Below are positions 1 through 11,659 of a DNA stretch of 64,000 nt, piece after piece. The notes beneath the pieces were generated by a model. That model had not been told where the DNA came from. It was given only the letters and a program-made list of their open reading frames with translations, and ran no database searches. The position numbers and the translations under genes were made by a program. Each line of letters begins with the position of its first letter. Within the stretch, counting starts at the first letter, position 1. Source of the DNA: Magicicada septendecula (lineage: Eukaryota; Arthropoda; Insecta; Hemiptera; Cicadidae); NCBI GenBank assembly GCA_034769895.1, contig CM068367.1, positions 110,406,654 through 110,470,653 of the forward strand, written 5' to 3'.

Positions 1-352
1 ACCCACCTCCTAGCATGCTGAGCCAGCTGCTTGTTGCTGTTAACTTGGTAACCGGCACGGGGGCTCTCTGCCTCGCAGGAAGCGACCGACTCCTCAAGGC
101 GTCTGCTAGCTGGGGTTGAGACAGGCAACATCTGTTGCCTGCATCGGTTCCAGCGGCAGTGTCATTAAAGTACAAGTTTTCTTTCTCCCCAGCCTTCTGC
201 GTTAACGCGTTGGCGGTTTCTTAACCAGTTTTAGGCTACCTGTTGACTGAACCAGACTTAGTTTATCTTCTGGCAGCCATTGGGCACGACCCAGATGCTG
301 CAATCAAGCCACGGGGGCAAAGACGCCCAGCACACACAATGCAATAACTAAC
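1..352. other. Unassigned moderately GC-rich segment at window edge
   Basis: No coding frame or RNA gene is evident. The base composition is richer in GC than the surroundings and the minus strand has the look of an untranslated leader of a LINE, but I cannot show homology to anything else in the window. It ends at the left direct repeat of the Penelope-like element. Confidence 0.2.
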
Positions 353-373
353 AACTCAATATTGTGTGAGAAA
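353..373 (+). repeat. Left direct repeat of the Penelope-like element
   Basis: The sequence starting AACTCAATATTGTGTG recurs at 1633-1653 with a single T/C difference. The two copies bracket the Penelope remnant, as expected for a target-site duplication. Confidence 0.6.
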
Positions 374-1632
374 AATAATGACAGACATTCACATAAAATA
401 CTATATTGGCACAGATACGTTGACCGACATCATAATTCTATACCGGGGAAACAAAAGACAATGCGAACAGTTACTAACCCACATAAACAAAATACACAAA
501 AACATAACATTCACTGCCGAATATGAACACAGCAAAGCATAAACTTCCTAGACCTCTCCATCACAAAATTTTAACACAGACACAAACTCAGTATATACAG
601 AAAACCCACTACAACTGACACACTAATTGTTACACAACTCCTCCAAACACCCAATACAACACAAACTTCAGAACTATGATACATAGACTGAACAACATCC
701 CACTAGATGAAAAAGACTACAAAGACGAACTAAACACGATAAAATATCTAGCAGAATCCAACGGATAGAACAGAACAATAGTCAATAAACTCCTACACAA
801 AACAAACAACAGACAAAGACAGAAAACAACAGATTCATAACACTAACATACATCAATAACCACACTGAAAAAATAGCCCACAAATTAAAAAAAGCAGGAT
901 ACAGAGTCCCATAGAAAACCACAAACAAAACAGAACACAAACTATCAAAACACACACACAAAGCACAAAACAAATTCGATCTACCTGGTGTTTACAAACT
1001 AAATTGCTCAGATTGCGACAAATTCTACATATGCGATACAGGACGCAGCTTCAAACAAAGATACATTGAACACACAAAGGCACTACACTCCACTATCGAA
1101 TCCACCTTTGCAAACCACCTCACTGAAGCAAACCATACATACAAAAACATCGACAATAACATGGATATTCTATACGTACACACAAAAGTCCGAAAACTAG
1201 ACACTCTTGAACAACTGGAAATATACAAACACACAAAAACACATAAAAACGACATCCTAAACGAACAGACAAAATTAAAATCACACGCAGTATTCGAACA
1301 TATCACACCCCACACACACAACATCGATCCTTCAAAAGTCGACACCGTCGCCAAAAACAAGACGGACAGCGCTTCCAGTGGCGGCCTCTGACGAAGCTTA
1401 TAATAAGCGAAAACTGATTCAGGCTATAAGGTAAAACTTTTACGTTTTTACCAATAAAAATCTTTGTGTTCCGAGTCGGTAGTGAATTAATTATATTTAA
1501 ATAATATGTATTGGGACCAATCATTTAGTCTGTAGGTTTCTATTTCGTGGGCTTCAAAATTTATGGTTACGCCGTTGGTTTGCTGTAAAAACGGAAAATA
1601 TTGCGTATAAAGTAATCTTATTTTAAAATAAT
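374..1632 (+). mobile_element. Penelope-like retroelement remnant (RT C-terminus plus GIY-YIG endonuclease)
   Basis: Plus-strand translation shows the end of a Penelope-type reverse transcriptase (a TDIIILYRGNK segment where family members have a YVDDI core, then a NITFTAEYEHSKA stretch). From about 985 to 1160 there is a GIY-YIG endonuclease core with GVYKLNCSDCDKFYI followed by DTGRSFKQRYIEH. RT plus C-terminal GIY-YIG is the hallmark of Penelope-like elements. The frame closes at 1391. The element is 5' truncated and broken in several places. Near-identical 21-bp direct repeats at 353-373 and 1633-1653 (20/21) look like a target-site duplication. It interrupts the leader of a Q-block repeat. 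Confidence 0.8.
1388..1413 (+). other. Hammerhead-core-like motif overlapping the Penelope stop codon
   Basis: The sequence CTGACGA is followed by one A, a 5-bp stem (GCTTA pairing with TAAGC, loop TAA), then GAAAAC. This resembles the catalytic core CUGANGA, stem II, GAAA of hammerhead ribozymes, which are known from Penelope-like elements. One extra base lies before stem II, so a classical active fold is not assured. The TGA stop of the endonuclease frame lies inside the motif. Confidence 0.35.
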
Positions 1633-2030
1633 AACTCAATACTGTGTGAGAAATGTATAACGTTTACGCCATGTGACAAAAAGCAGAAGAATCACTCGGG
1701 TCATTTAAATATATGAGAGTACAAGGTGTTAGCGAACAAGTTTCCGTTAAAATCAGTTTCCTGCCGCTGCATGATTCTGTTCGCTTAACACTACAGTTAC
1801 AGTGACAGCATACCACTTCAGAGCAATGTGTCTGTTGTAATTCAGATTTACTGAAGTACTGTTGTTGCTTGTCGTCGTCTTCAGTTCGAATATCTTCTGA
1901 TGCTTGTTGTTCAAGTGAAAGGCTAATTCAATTTCGTTACACGGAACACCATCACATAACTTTGGAGAACACACGCGATCTCTAACAAAGCGTTCGTCTT
2001 CTCGCAGCGAAGGCTGACTATTTCATATTT
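1633..2030 (+). repeat. Q-block repeat, copy Q0a
   Basis: This is a diverged copy of a block also present at 30190-30600 and 45340-45740, with a shorter relative at 6340-6530. Shared landmarks are TGTGTGAGAAATSTATAA near the start, CCTGCC..TTGCATGATTCTGTT in the middle, and GCGATCTC..ACAAAGCGTTCGTCTTCTCG near the end. No copy keeps a convincing protein frame. The function is unknown; it could be an old transposon piece or a promoter/5' exon copied with the tandem array. Confidence 0.55.
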
Positions 2031-2483
2031 AAAGCGAAGGGAAAATTATTAGTTTTCGCGTATTGTATAACGGGAAGGGAAACTTCGACGGAACTTATCC
2101 GCTGTCAAACTGAAGCTGAAACTTCGAGAAAGCAACGTTAGCAGTCGCCTAACTTTTATTTCTCAAAATATGGGGAAATTTACTTTCAAGAGTAAACTTT
2201 GATTTAATTTAATTCTGATAGATCGGTAAGCCTATATTAAGTAGATGAATTTACTTTAATTTACCTATATTAACGCCTGAATTTACTTTTGATGTTGCAG
2301 AAAACAAGGAATTTATTAGCATTTGGCCTTTTATAATACAACTGCAAAGGTGCTGTGTACTTAGAAAACACTCACGTAAGCGTGTAAATGAGCATAATGT
2401 TTCTGAAAGAAACCCTTTTTTAAATAATTTTGGGCGGTATACTGTAGACAACTAAATTAGTTAAGTGAATATATATATATTCA

Positions 2484-2560
2484 CTTATTGATGCATCCCG
2501 GGAGTTGAATCCAGGTCTCTAGCTTGGTAGCCAAACCAGTGATCTAGGAATGCGGGAATA
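2484..2560 (-). repeat. tRNA-like SINE fragment
   Basis: On the minus strand there is a box A-like TAGATCACTGGTTTGG and, about 35 bases on, a box B-like GGATTCAACTCC followed by CGGG. This is the spacing of a pol III promoter of a tRNA-derived SINE. The sequence does not fold into a clean tRNA. The plus-strand neighbour is an AT run ending the element. Confidence 0.35.
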
Positions 2561-2589
2561 TCTTTTTTCTCTTCGTACTATGAACTAAA

Positions 2590-2997
2590 GCTTCGGCAAA
2601 AAAACAATGCCGTTTCGACTTCGTTGTTGTCGTAGGTACGGGAAACTGGGAGGTGTGCAGTGCCATCTTCCGGAACTACTCGTCAGACATACGCGCCCAC
2701 AGACCACGCACCAAGTTCCTGAGGGTGAGTCCACGGAGCCGCCCTACCGCAGACGTAGGACCATGAAGGTGGACTACAACAGATTCAAATCTACCTACAA
2801 TGTTATTGTACCGGATTGGCTGCGCTATCGACGTAGGCACAGGAAACCGCGAGTTGTGGAACTGCCTAATGGCGGGAACCATCAGCCTGAGCATGGCAGT
2901 CTATCGATTCGGCCGATACGGCGCCCGCGCTCATCGTCCACGCCAGCGCTGGTCTGCCCTCCTACGGTTAAATCTTTAAAGGAGCCACCGGGATGCG
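2590..2997. other. GC-rich block with no recognised gene
   Basis: A short GC-rich island has open frames on both strands (151 codons on plus, 72 on minus), rich in Arg and Pro. Neither shows a domain, signal peptide or convincing start context. It probably belongs to an untranslated part of a repeat. It abuts the first arm of the direct repeat at 2998. Confidence 0.2.
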
Positions 2998-3331
2998 CCA
3001 CCGGCGTAGAGTCAGACCAGAACAATAAAAGAAATGCTTACCAACATGCCGCCATATCGTAAAACTCATTTCACTTCATAGCGATAACATTCTCCTCGTG
3101 AAAGTAACTTGGTTTTACCAAAAACAAGGATCATGCAATTAATACAGTAGTTTGTGGTTGGCAGAAGCAGTCAGCCAGATGGCATCTAGTATTTGGCTGT
3201 CACTGCACTCATTAACTATTCAATCAACATCGTCGTCTGTCTTGGAAGCGTGAATATTTTATTTTATGTTACTTACCATGATAATTCTGACTGACTTTTA
3301 AAATGGGATTTCTTAACCTCCTGGCATTATA
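2998..3331 (+). repeat. Direct repeat arm R1
   Basis: About 330 bases beginning GTAGAGTCAG recur at 3932-4262 with moderate divergence. Shared runs include AACATTCTCCTCGTGAAAGT and GTGAATATTTTATTTTATGT. The two arms enclose a 600-bp retroelement, giving an R-E-R arrangement. Confidence 0.8.
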
Positions 3332-3332
3332 T

Positions 3333-3930
3333 CTTCTTCTTCTTCACTTCAAGGATTAGGTTATATAAACCTCTTCCGGCACCCATCTCATCCTCGGACG
3401 ACCCATGTCTATTCCAAGGCTGCTTTGGGTACTACAAGTATTATAAAGTTTACATGAACAGGTTACTATCCTGATGCACAACCCCATACCAGGAGGGCCA
3501 GAGACTCTTCTGTCAGGGTTACGATACCTTAGCCGAAAGTTCCCTTGTTTTGGGGCGCAAGAGATTCATCCTCACCCTTCTCTTTCTGAGATAGGATTTG
3601 GTGGCTTTCTATCAGTTATTCTGATACTGAACATTTTTTAGTATTTCCAGTGCTCACCTGTCGGCATCAGTAAGCACTCTAAGATCCGAAGCCACCCAAA
3701 ATTAAGAAATTAATATGAAAAAAGGAAGGCACTCTAGCCTTCGAGTACTCTAATAGCGTCGGAGTCGGAAAGGAACAAGAGTCAGTCAAAAGAGACTAGA
3801 CAGAAAAGATTAAAGTAAGGGATCTCACCCAAGACAAGTTGAAGGAAAGTGAGAATCCAGGTAGTGCACATCGGGATTGCCAAACCCGTACACACAAGAT
3901 GTGGACCACTGATGTAACCCCCCCCCCCCC
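3333..3930 (-). mobile_element. Non-autonomous retroelement with LINE-like 3' tail, copy 1
   Basis: Read on minus, the element starts at a G run next to 3930, contains a conserved head (AAGTGTGTACGGG..TTGGCAATCCC region) and ends in a short LINE-like C-terminus (GRPRMRWVPEEV) followed by CCTTGAAGTGAAGAAGAAGAAG. Other copies are at 15245-15455 (head only) and 22012-22920 (body and tail, interrupted by a LINE). The shared tail suggests it borrows the machinery of the window's (GAA)n-tailed LINEs. Confidence 0.6.
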
Positions 3931-3931
3931 G

Positions 3932-4262
3932 TAGAGTCAGGTAAGAACAATAACCGAAATCCTCACCAACAAGCCGTCGTATCGTAAAACGCATTTCACT
4001 TCTTGGCGATAACATTCTCCTCGTGAAAGTAACTTGGTTTTACCAGAAACAAGTGTCTTGCAACGAGTTCAGTAGTTTGTGGTCTGCGATAGTGGTAAGA
4101 AAGATCAAATCTACTATTTGGCTGTTACTGCGCTCACCAACTACTATTCAATCAACTTCATCGTCTGTCTTGGAGGCGTGAATATTTTATTTTATGTTAC
4201 TTTCCATGATAATTCTGACTGACTTTTAAAATGGGATTTCCTTACCTCCTGGCATTATATTA
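3932..4262 (+). repeat. Direct repeat arm R2
   Basis: This is the second copy of the 330-base arm described at 2998. It begins directly after a C homopolymer that marks the head of the enclosed retroelement and ends at the same CCTGGCATTATAT as arm R1, so the duplication boundaries are sharp. Confidence 0.8.
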
Positions 4263-4380
4263 TAAGGACAATACAAAACAGTACTATCACATAATAAATA
4301 CGATCTATCCTATCCTACCACCCTATAATATATTAGGTAATGTGATTGTGTAATATGTTACGTATAATGAGTGTTTTAGT

Positions 4381-4404
4381 GTGTGTGTGTGTGTGTGTGT
4401 GTGC
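4381..4404. repeat. (GT)n microsatellite
   Basis: An uninterrupted GT dinucleotide run of about 12 units in AT-rich DNA. The surrounding 4263-4800 shows no gene. Confidence 0.95.
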
Positions 4405-4806
4405 TGTAAATATGTGTCTGTACATGAAATGTATGTATTAATTGGAACACGTTATCTGTTTCAACCAATTTTAGCCTAAGCTACCAATTTTTTTTTTATT
4501 TAATGTTGTGTTTACTTAGTTTTCGGATTTCCGTTTTGCGATTCTGTAGTGCGCAAATAATTCATATCAAATAAGTTCAGCAGACGCATCTTATATCATT
4601 TTTCCTTATTTTACCAGTTAACATTTGATTTGATCTTTGGACCATTTTAATTTCACAGTTTTAAACGTAAATGAGTAGGCCTATTAGCAATATATATATA
4701 TGAGAAGTCCTTCTCCACCTTCCTTACTCTTTGAGTCATTACCTTAAATTTATTTAAAAAAAATAATAATACATAAGCAAAGCTTTCGTCTAATTCCGTT
4801 TAATAC

Positions 4807-5458
4807 TGTTACGACGGTCTACTCGATCGTCGTAGGTACAGTGGAAACAAAATACAAGACACCGATTAAGTCACTAATCACCAGCTTTAATTTCACAGTT
4901 ATACAGTTCGTAATTAACAACACAGTCTCTTACAACAAATCAAATAAAAATTGTTCACACGCAATAAAATGTCAATTAATATTAAATACAATTGTATTAC
5001 AATTATACTGCCCGATTATTAAACACAACACCTCACTAAAAACCACTTGAACGCACACAGTAATATCGTCCGATAATAACTCGGACCGCACGTAATATAT
5101 CGCAACTGTAACTCAAAAACTAAGGCCGTTGACGCCTTGTATTTATATAACGCTCACAGACCAGAAGATTCCAAACTACGCCTTATCTCTAAACTACGAC
5201 GTAATTAATTGCGGCCTTGACACAGTCCGCGCGTCTGGCGGCTTCCAGAAAAGTCTCGCGAATGCGTCTACAGTCACGTATGCCACACACATTAGAGCGA
5301 GATTCTTCTGGCACATCCGACAAACACATAGACTGTTCTGTAATGTCGTAACAATACGTATTTTCGACAATCCAGATATTATTTCCGTTTTCATGAAGGA
5401 TAATATGAACTCTACTGTAAGCCTATATACATATTATAGGCGTAATCCTTTTGTTACA
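4807..5458 (-). mobile_element. Solo LTR
   Basis: The segment starts TGTTAC and ends GTTACA, the short inverted ends typical of LTRs. Minus-strand reading shows a TATA-like TTATATAAATACA about 300 bases before the U5-type end, consistent with transcription from an LTR promoter. Flanking bases AATAC and GATAC could be a worn 4- to 5-bp target duplication. No internal region or second LTR lies next to it, so it looks like a solo LTR left by recombination. The family (Gypsy or BEL) is not resolved. Confidence 0.55.
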
Positions 5459-5735
5459 GATACATAACCAGCAACACTTTACATAGTGGTTTTTAAACTG
5501 AGATATCTGAGACCGGAAACAGTGGTAAACAGGTGACTCTATGGCACAGTCACCGTGCTATTGGGGGGGGGGGGGTAATATTTAAAAAATCTAACGGGAA
5601 CTTACTACATTATTTGGCATAAATGTAAAAATTATGCTGAAACAATACGGTTAAAGAAAACTTGATTGTACTTGGCACCAGATTACTCAGGACAATCATT
5701 TTCCGTTTTATAATTAGAATTAAAAAAAAGCAGTT

Positions 5736-5807
5736 CTCCCCGGCGGGGAATCGAACCCCGGTCTCCCGCGTGACAGGCGGGGATACTGACCACTATGCTA
5801 CCGAGGA
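5736..5807 (-). tRNA. tRNA-Asp(GTC)
   Basis: The 72-base minus-strand sequence folds as a canonical tRNA-Asp. It starts TCCTCGGTAGCATAGTGG (box A) and has anticodon GTC (5772-5774), box B GGTTCGATTCC and an acceptor end CCGGGGAG pairing with the 5' end. There is no intron. A T8 pol III terminator (plus-strand A8 at 5722-5729) lies just past the 3' end. It decodes GAC/GAU. It differs from the 51959 copy at two positions and looks functional. Confidence 0.95.
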
Positions 5808-6339
5808 CCTGTTAAAGTTCTCTCTAACATGTACCCAACAGTTCAGGTTTCCGATGTCTTTTATCCAACGCTTGGTGTTAAGAATATCTCGTTCTTTCAT
5901 CTCCACCGTCATTCAGATAAATATTTATAAATGAGAAAAACCTAAATGAGAAAATGAATTTATCATGTTACACAGATTTCTCTGTCTGTTTCTGTGTTTG
6001 TATATATTTGTAATCTCTGAGGATACTGAATCTATCAGTGAAACGTGTCAGGATAATTAAAATAATATCAATAATATGCAGAAGTAATATAATTTGATAA
6101 TATATAATATTAAAACACACACACACACATAAATAACTACGCTACGGAACATGACCTCTGAGTTTATATTATCTACATTACTAATTTTCATACTTTTCCT
6201 TTTTCCCTACATTTAATACAAGTCAGGATAAGTCCCAATTACATTTATTATTAAATAAATTAGTATTGGTTCCTACGTTAGTTACTACAAAAATCTTTTA
6301 GGGGCCAATTTTTTAGGGTAAGAAATTTTTTATACCATG

Positions 6340-6530
6340 GAGTGTCAATAAGTTTGACTCACAATCAATTTCCCTCCGTTGCACGATACTGTTTGGCTGT
6401 TATTACTAAATACAGTGAATACGTCATTGCAAAGTGTCTGTTGCAAGAGAATTTACAGTACCGCTGTTGATATTGTTTGTGTTGTCTTCAGTGTTGTTCA
6501 AGTAAAAGGCTGAGTCAGTTTTTTCAGATT
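6340..6530 (+). repeat. Q-block repeat, short diverged copy Q0b
   Basis: It matches the middle of the Q block (ATTTCCCTCCGTTGCACGATAC through CAAGTAAAAGGCTGA), closest to the copy near 1760-1930. It keeps no frame. It lies between AT-rich sequence with no recognisable gene (5810-6340 and 6540-7540). Confidence 0.5.
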
Positions 6531-6539
6531 TGTATATAT

Positions 6540-7545
6540 TTTTTTGTAATTAATATTAATAAATAAAACTTTTATTACAAAATTTAATGTTGTTAATTTG
6601 AATTTAAAGAAGAAGAAACAAATTTGACCTAATGTAACTTAACGCCAAGCGGATTTGGCAATAAAACGATAAAGTAAACAGACGGTGGAAAAACATATTA
6701 GTTTATTTTATCTTTCTCTCATTCTCTTACTATACATAATCATACTCATAATCATAATCATGATCATGAACATCATTATCTTTGACTTTGTCGTTGTCGT
6801 CATCATGATTATAGCAGTATATCCTCGCTCATAAACGAATTCCTCTCCAGTCTTTTCAAGTGACTTCCCACTATACCAGTTCTTGTCTAGTTCACTGCAT
6901 AACAGTTCTTCTTACTTGACAGTCATCCTTTCGACTTACAGAGTAGCGAGTCTTTATGTCTCGTAATCTCCAATCCAGTTAACTTATCTCCGTCTTCTCT
7001 CTCTTGAATTTTATATTCTTAATTCTATAAATTATAAGTATCATATATTTTAGATTTATTGAACATCCATTGACGTGTTTTTCCTGTCCCTCTTTGTAAT
7101 AATCAGCACTAGGACAGGGAAGGCGCGACGTTTGAGGATTTTGAGGGAAGGCGTTTTGAGGGTTAAACCGCCTCCCGAGAGGCAGAATAAAAAATTAAAA
7201 TTAGAAAAATTAAAATAAAGTGCCACAAAAAATTTAGTCATGTAAGGCGAATCAAATAATCACGCTAATTAGTACGAACATTTAAAATGCAGGTTACGCC
7301 TATGTCCTTTTAGCGAACTGAAAAGAGATAGACCTTAAAATATATATCCAGCTCGCAGAGTAACACACACGGTTTGCGGTAATTATAGTTCGCACTAATG
7401 TGTTCCTAAGACACTTAAAAACTTTCAACAGTAAACAGTTTATTGCTTGTTGTTCGAATCTTAAACGGGCGTGCCTAGGGTTGGACAAATTTCGATGCGT
7501 ATTTAATAATTTTTTCGTAGTTCTTGATTTTGAGCTTTATTGCTG

Positions 7546-7588
<43 letters not shown>

Positions 7589-8660
7589 AATAACAAAATC
7601 TTAAAACTTGCCCGTTATTCTGAATTACGTGAACTACATTGTAACGCGGAGTTCGGAACGCTCTATAATTTCTACCTGTGAACTAATTTGTACAACTCCA
7701 ATAAGTATGTAACTTCAATGTGTGTCGATACACATATTTATGCACCTAGTAGTGAGATTTTGAAATGTTGTTTTTGACTGTCTGCTGTACCCGTTTTACT
7801 CATTTTATCCATTAAGAAACTTTTATTCATTTCTGTGTTAAAATGAGTAGACTGGCTTAATTCCATTTACTGCAAATTTGACAGACACATGTTCACTAAG
7901 GCTGTTTTTGAAAATGCGTACAAAACGTTTACTGCTATCAGTATCTGCAGACGATCGGAGAAGAGTTGTGTCATTTTCCTTGTATCGTTCATTTCATTTA
8001 TGTTTTAATGTACTATGTCATATAGGGCTATCTATTGTTTCAAGACTTCGGTTATATACCGCTATCCTTTAATGAAATCATTATATTTCCACACTTACCT
8101 TCTTGGTTTCAACAATATTAGTAGCAAATAACAAGTTATTTTTCCTTTGTACAAATTTGTGTAGTTATACACGGAAAAATCTAAACCCCCCCCCCCAGAA
8201 CCTACCAGAACTTCTCCATCAGGAGTAAGTTCTGGCTGCGCCCCCTGAATGTCCTTCTCACGGTTCACTTAGCATTCCGTGTTTTTTCTACTATCATCAT
8301 GTTCACTGTTAATATTCCTAGCCCGCGAGTCACTACAAGGGTACACAATTATTAAAAACGTTTCCGTTTCAAAATGGTCCAGAAATTTTAAATTCTGTAA
8401 AATCTAAATTTTTGCTTATCTGTTCGAGGGCAAAAAATTGTAATAAACAGAACACAACAGACAGACCCAATACTAAGCGCGATCATGAAATAAATACACG
8501 TTGAGCAAACAGTCTGTTAGTCCCGGTTTGTTACCTAATTAGTAAAACTCCTTTATGTAGATTAGTTAATAATGTTTCATTGAAAAGTAATACTTTAAAA
8601 CCATTTTTACTCCTAACTCTGTTAATTCAAAAATCAATCTGTAGTTTAATTCCTTGTAAG
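6540..8660. other. AT-rich spacer with a (CAA)n run
   Basis: No gene, RNA or mobile element is recognised. A (CAA)n tract sits at 7548-7588; the polyglutamine frame across it is a microsatellite artefact. A C homopolymer lies at 8187-8195. Confidence 0.5.
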
Positions 8661-8666
8661 AGTTCA

Positions 8667-9281
8667 GGCTATGAAAGTATACTTACAGCCATCATGACTG
8701 GTTAAAATGTTTGTCTATTTAATCGTGGTTTCACGCATTTAGATTTTATAGACGATAGTTTAAATATTTTTAGGAAAGATTTCTGAATAGTCAACCATTC
8801 TGTAATGTAGTCATATCCTACTGATTTTTGTATTTTTTAAAAATCGGTATAGTTTTATAAATTCAGATATTTTTGGCTCAATATCTTTGTTTCCGAACAT
8901 TTTTGGGACAGTTACCAACCGTTGATAACGACAACCGCTCTAGACGCATCAAAACGTCAGACGGTATCAAAGATCCATCAAGCTATGAAAGTATATTTAC
9001 AATCATCATGATTGCTTAAAATTTAATCGTAGTTTCACATTTTTAGATTTTATAGACGATAGTTTAAATTTTTTTAAGAAAACGAATTGTGAGTATTCAA
9101 ACATTCTGTAATGTAGTCATATCCTACTGATTTTTGTTGTTTTTAAAAATCGGTGTAGTTTTATAAAGTCAGATATTTTCGGTTCAACATCCTTGTTACC
9201 GAACATTTTTGAGACAGTTACCATCCTTGATGACGACGACCGCTCTAGACGCATCGAAACGTCAGACGGTATCGAAGATCC
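8667..9281 (+). repeat. Tandem dimer, 314-bp unit
   Basis: Two head-to-tail units start at 8667 and 8981 (CTATGAAAGTAT). They share long runs such as AATGTAGTCATATCCTACTG and CCGCTCTAGACGCATC. Each unit ends with a conserved CATCGAAACGTCAGACGG-type sequence, which can form a hairpin (GACG pairing with CGTC) and resembles the CGAAACGT end of the foldback elements. It could be a short satellite or a dimeric non-autonomous element. Confidence 0.85.
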
Positions 9282-9838
9282 GGTTTTTAACATCAGACAA
9301 CGGCCAAAATGCCTGCTAATTTTATACAACAAATAGTAAAGAAACGGACCGTGAAAACCTTTGAAATTTCACTGCTAACTTACTGTAAACAATCAATTTT
9401 ACATTATTTCATTATTTTGGAAATTATTAAAAGAGTTCAACCCACTTACTTCTTTCGTTTCAATTGCACCAGATTGTGCATTATAGAACTGTGAACGGTA
9501 GAACTAACTGTAGACTAAACGCAATAAAACAAATTCTTAGTTCTGTGACTATAATAAGTAAAAATACGTAAGAAACGTGAAAAATGTAATGGCATATGCC
9601 CGGCTTGCCTCCCCCCCCCGCACTGCAATAACCGACACTACCTCGTATACAAATCTCAAGTATGAAACTAGTTATTATGACTACTTTTAATCTCTTATTT
9701 TTTAATTTTAATCACTTTAATATACCCTGAAATAAGCTGCAGCTAGACTAGTTCCTTGCTTACTTTGTAGTACTTGTTTTTTATAACAAATACAGAATTT
9801 TTCGAACTGTAGACACCTACGTTATGATTTATTTGTAA

Positions 9839-9841
<3 letters not shown>

Positions 9842-9907
<66 letters not shown>
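9842..9907. repeat. (CT)n microsatellite
   Basis: About 33 uninterrupted CT units. The Arg-Glu frame on minus is an artefact of the repeat. 9290-9841 holds no recognised gene. Confidence 0.98.
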
Positions 9908-9909
<2 letters not shown>

Positions 9910-10164
9910 GTACAATCAAAAACAATGCAGCAAAGCGAAGCACAGTTATTGCATTCAGCAAAAATAATCCCCTGTCGAGCTATAACTTGTAAGTTTTGAC
10001 AGATGTTGGTAAACAAAGGGGCCAACAAGGCAGAGGTGATAGGCAGGCAGTCAGCACTTCGCACTGACACAGATAAGTGGCAGCCCACCGTCTCATTAAG
10101 TTACACCGTGGCGTTAATTAATATCCCGAGATATTCTTAAACACGGGGCATAAGATAATGTGAT

Positions 10165-11560
10165 GCGTAATTTAGGACTTCAGTGGAGAAAAGAACCCTA
10201 GCTTCTCCATTCCAACTCCACTCTTACCAACACGAGGTGGGCCGTGTTACACCCAAGAGTCTTGGCTTGGCAGGATGGTGCGCATCGGTAGCAGGGTGTA
10301 CATCCAGTGTAGAGGCGGAGGAGTTTGTAATGATCAACGGCTGCACACATGGGCTGTCAGGTAGCATACAGCAACTGGGGAGAGAGGGTTTGTTAGCCGA
10401 GGTGAAGACATCTCTCTACGAGAAGAACACCCCGAAATGAATGTTACTGTCCCTCCAGGTTGAGGATTGTAGACAGGGCTGGTATCTTTCATAAAAGAGA
10501 TCTCTACAAACTTCGTGAGAAGCCTCAGAATAGGATTGGATTTATGGAATAAAGATATCGAAAAGATTTGCAAAATTGCTGGAAAGCTTAGAATTGCTAC
10601 ATGGGATGTACAGGGTCTGGGTTCAAATAAGATCGAGCTGAATGAGACCAAGCTTATAGAATCAAGATAGCCGTGATAACTGAGACTGGAAAGAAACTAA
10701 AAGTGATGACCCAGATTTTTTAATTTGACGACCTCATTCGAGAATGGAAAAGAGGGGATAAAAATTAATGCTCATCATTGGCTTGGTACTATTTTATTTG
10801 CCGAAGATCAGGCTATTATTTTGAAGACAAGTCACAGCTAGCAGTTCATAAGTTTTATATCCTCAGTAGAACATACAATTTTTAAATTTCTGTGAAAAAA
10901 CATAAGTTACAGCATTCAAAATGCATCTCTCAAGTAAAATATAAAACTGTATCACAACAGGTTCTATACTTACGTTACCTGTTATTTGAAGGGGGTGTGA
11001 TTTGTTATTCGTTATTACGTTAGGGTGTGATTTGTTATTCGTTATTATGTTAAAGTGTGATTTGAAATATGAAGACGACAAGGAAATTGCCATTAGGGTG
11101 AACAGATTTCATAATATCTAAGTCACAATTTCAAGAACGTTAAGGAGAAAGGCCCGTAACGTGATGCAGACCACAATTTATAAGATTATGGCTATGTCCT
11201 CGTTTCTTTGTGGTTCGTAATGCTGGGTACCAAGAGACAGAAGGACTTAAGGGCCTTGCAGATAGCATAAATGAAATTCTTCGGGGGGGGGGTACAAGGT
11301 GTTCAAGACTGGATAAAATGAGAACGGACTGCATTAGATATTGAAGAGCCGGTGAACACAGCTCATCATTACAAGATGAACTGGAGGGATCATGTCCTAC
11401 ACATGTCTCTAGATAGAATACCGAGGACAATACTGGAGTATGCCCCACATTGAAAAAAATGTGAGTCGACCGTGGTTAAGAACAGGTAGAAATTCCTAAA
11501 TCTGAACAGGCAGACGAAGCGACGACGATATCACGATTTTGACGGCTTCGTTAGAGATGA
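10165..11560 (+). mobile_element. LINE remnant with leader, endonuclease start and RT pieces
   Basis: After a GC-richer leader (10165-10580), the frame LRIATWDVQGLGSNKIELNE starts at about 10587. This is the typical beginning of an AP endonuclease. A GTILFAEDQAIIL stretch near 10790 matches the RT active-site block (usually FADDQ; here the first D is E). Toward the 3' end there is a C-terminal block (HYKMNWRDHVLHMSLDRIPRTILEY near 11370-11440). Frameshifts, stops and a large internal loss separate the pieces. 10985-11065 has a short tandem repeat (GTGTGATTTGTTATTCG). It is dead. Confidence 0.75.
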
Positions 11561-11659
11561 CGACGGCCACATTTAAAATCCACAAATACATAGACGATTT
11601 AAAATAAAACAGAAAAAATTGTTCAGATAACAGATTATTTCTGAAGGTAAAATCTTTCA

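Noticed and set aside
2607-3062. 151-codon Arg-rich frame
   Set aside because: It runs into the direct repeat arm, has a competing frame on the other strand and no recognisable domain. Treated as non-coding.
3919-3930. C and G homopolymers here and at 5564-5575, 8187-8195, 9611-9619, 11284-11292 and 62386-62398
   Set aside because: Simple homopolymers; only the first marks an element boundary.
5129-5467. 112-codon frame
   Set aside because: It lies inside the solo LTR and reads against its transcription direction.
7400-7681. 93-codon frame with polyglutamine
   Set aside because: The Gln run is the (CAA)n microsatellite; flanking residues show no domain or conservation.
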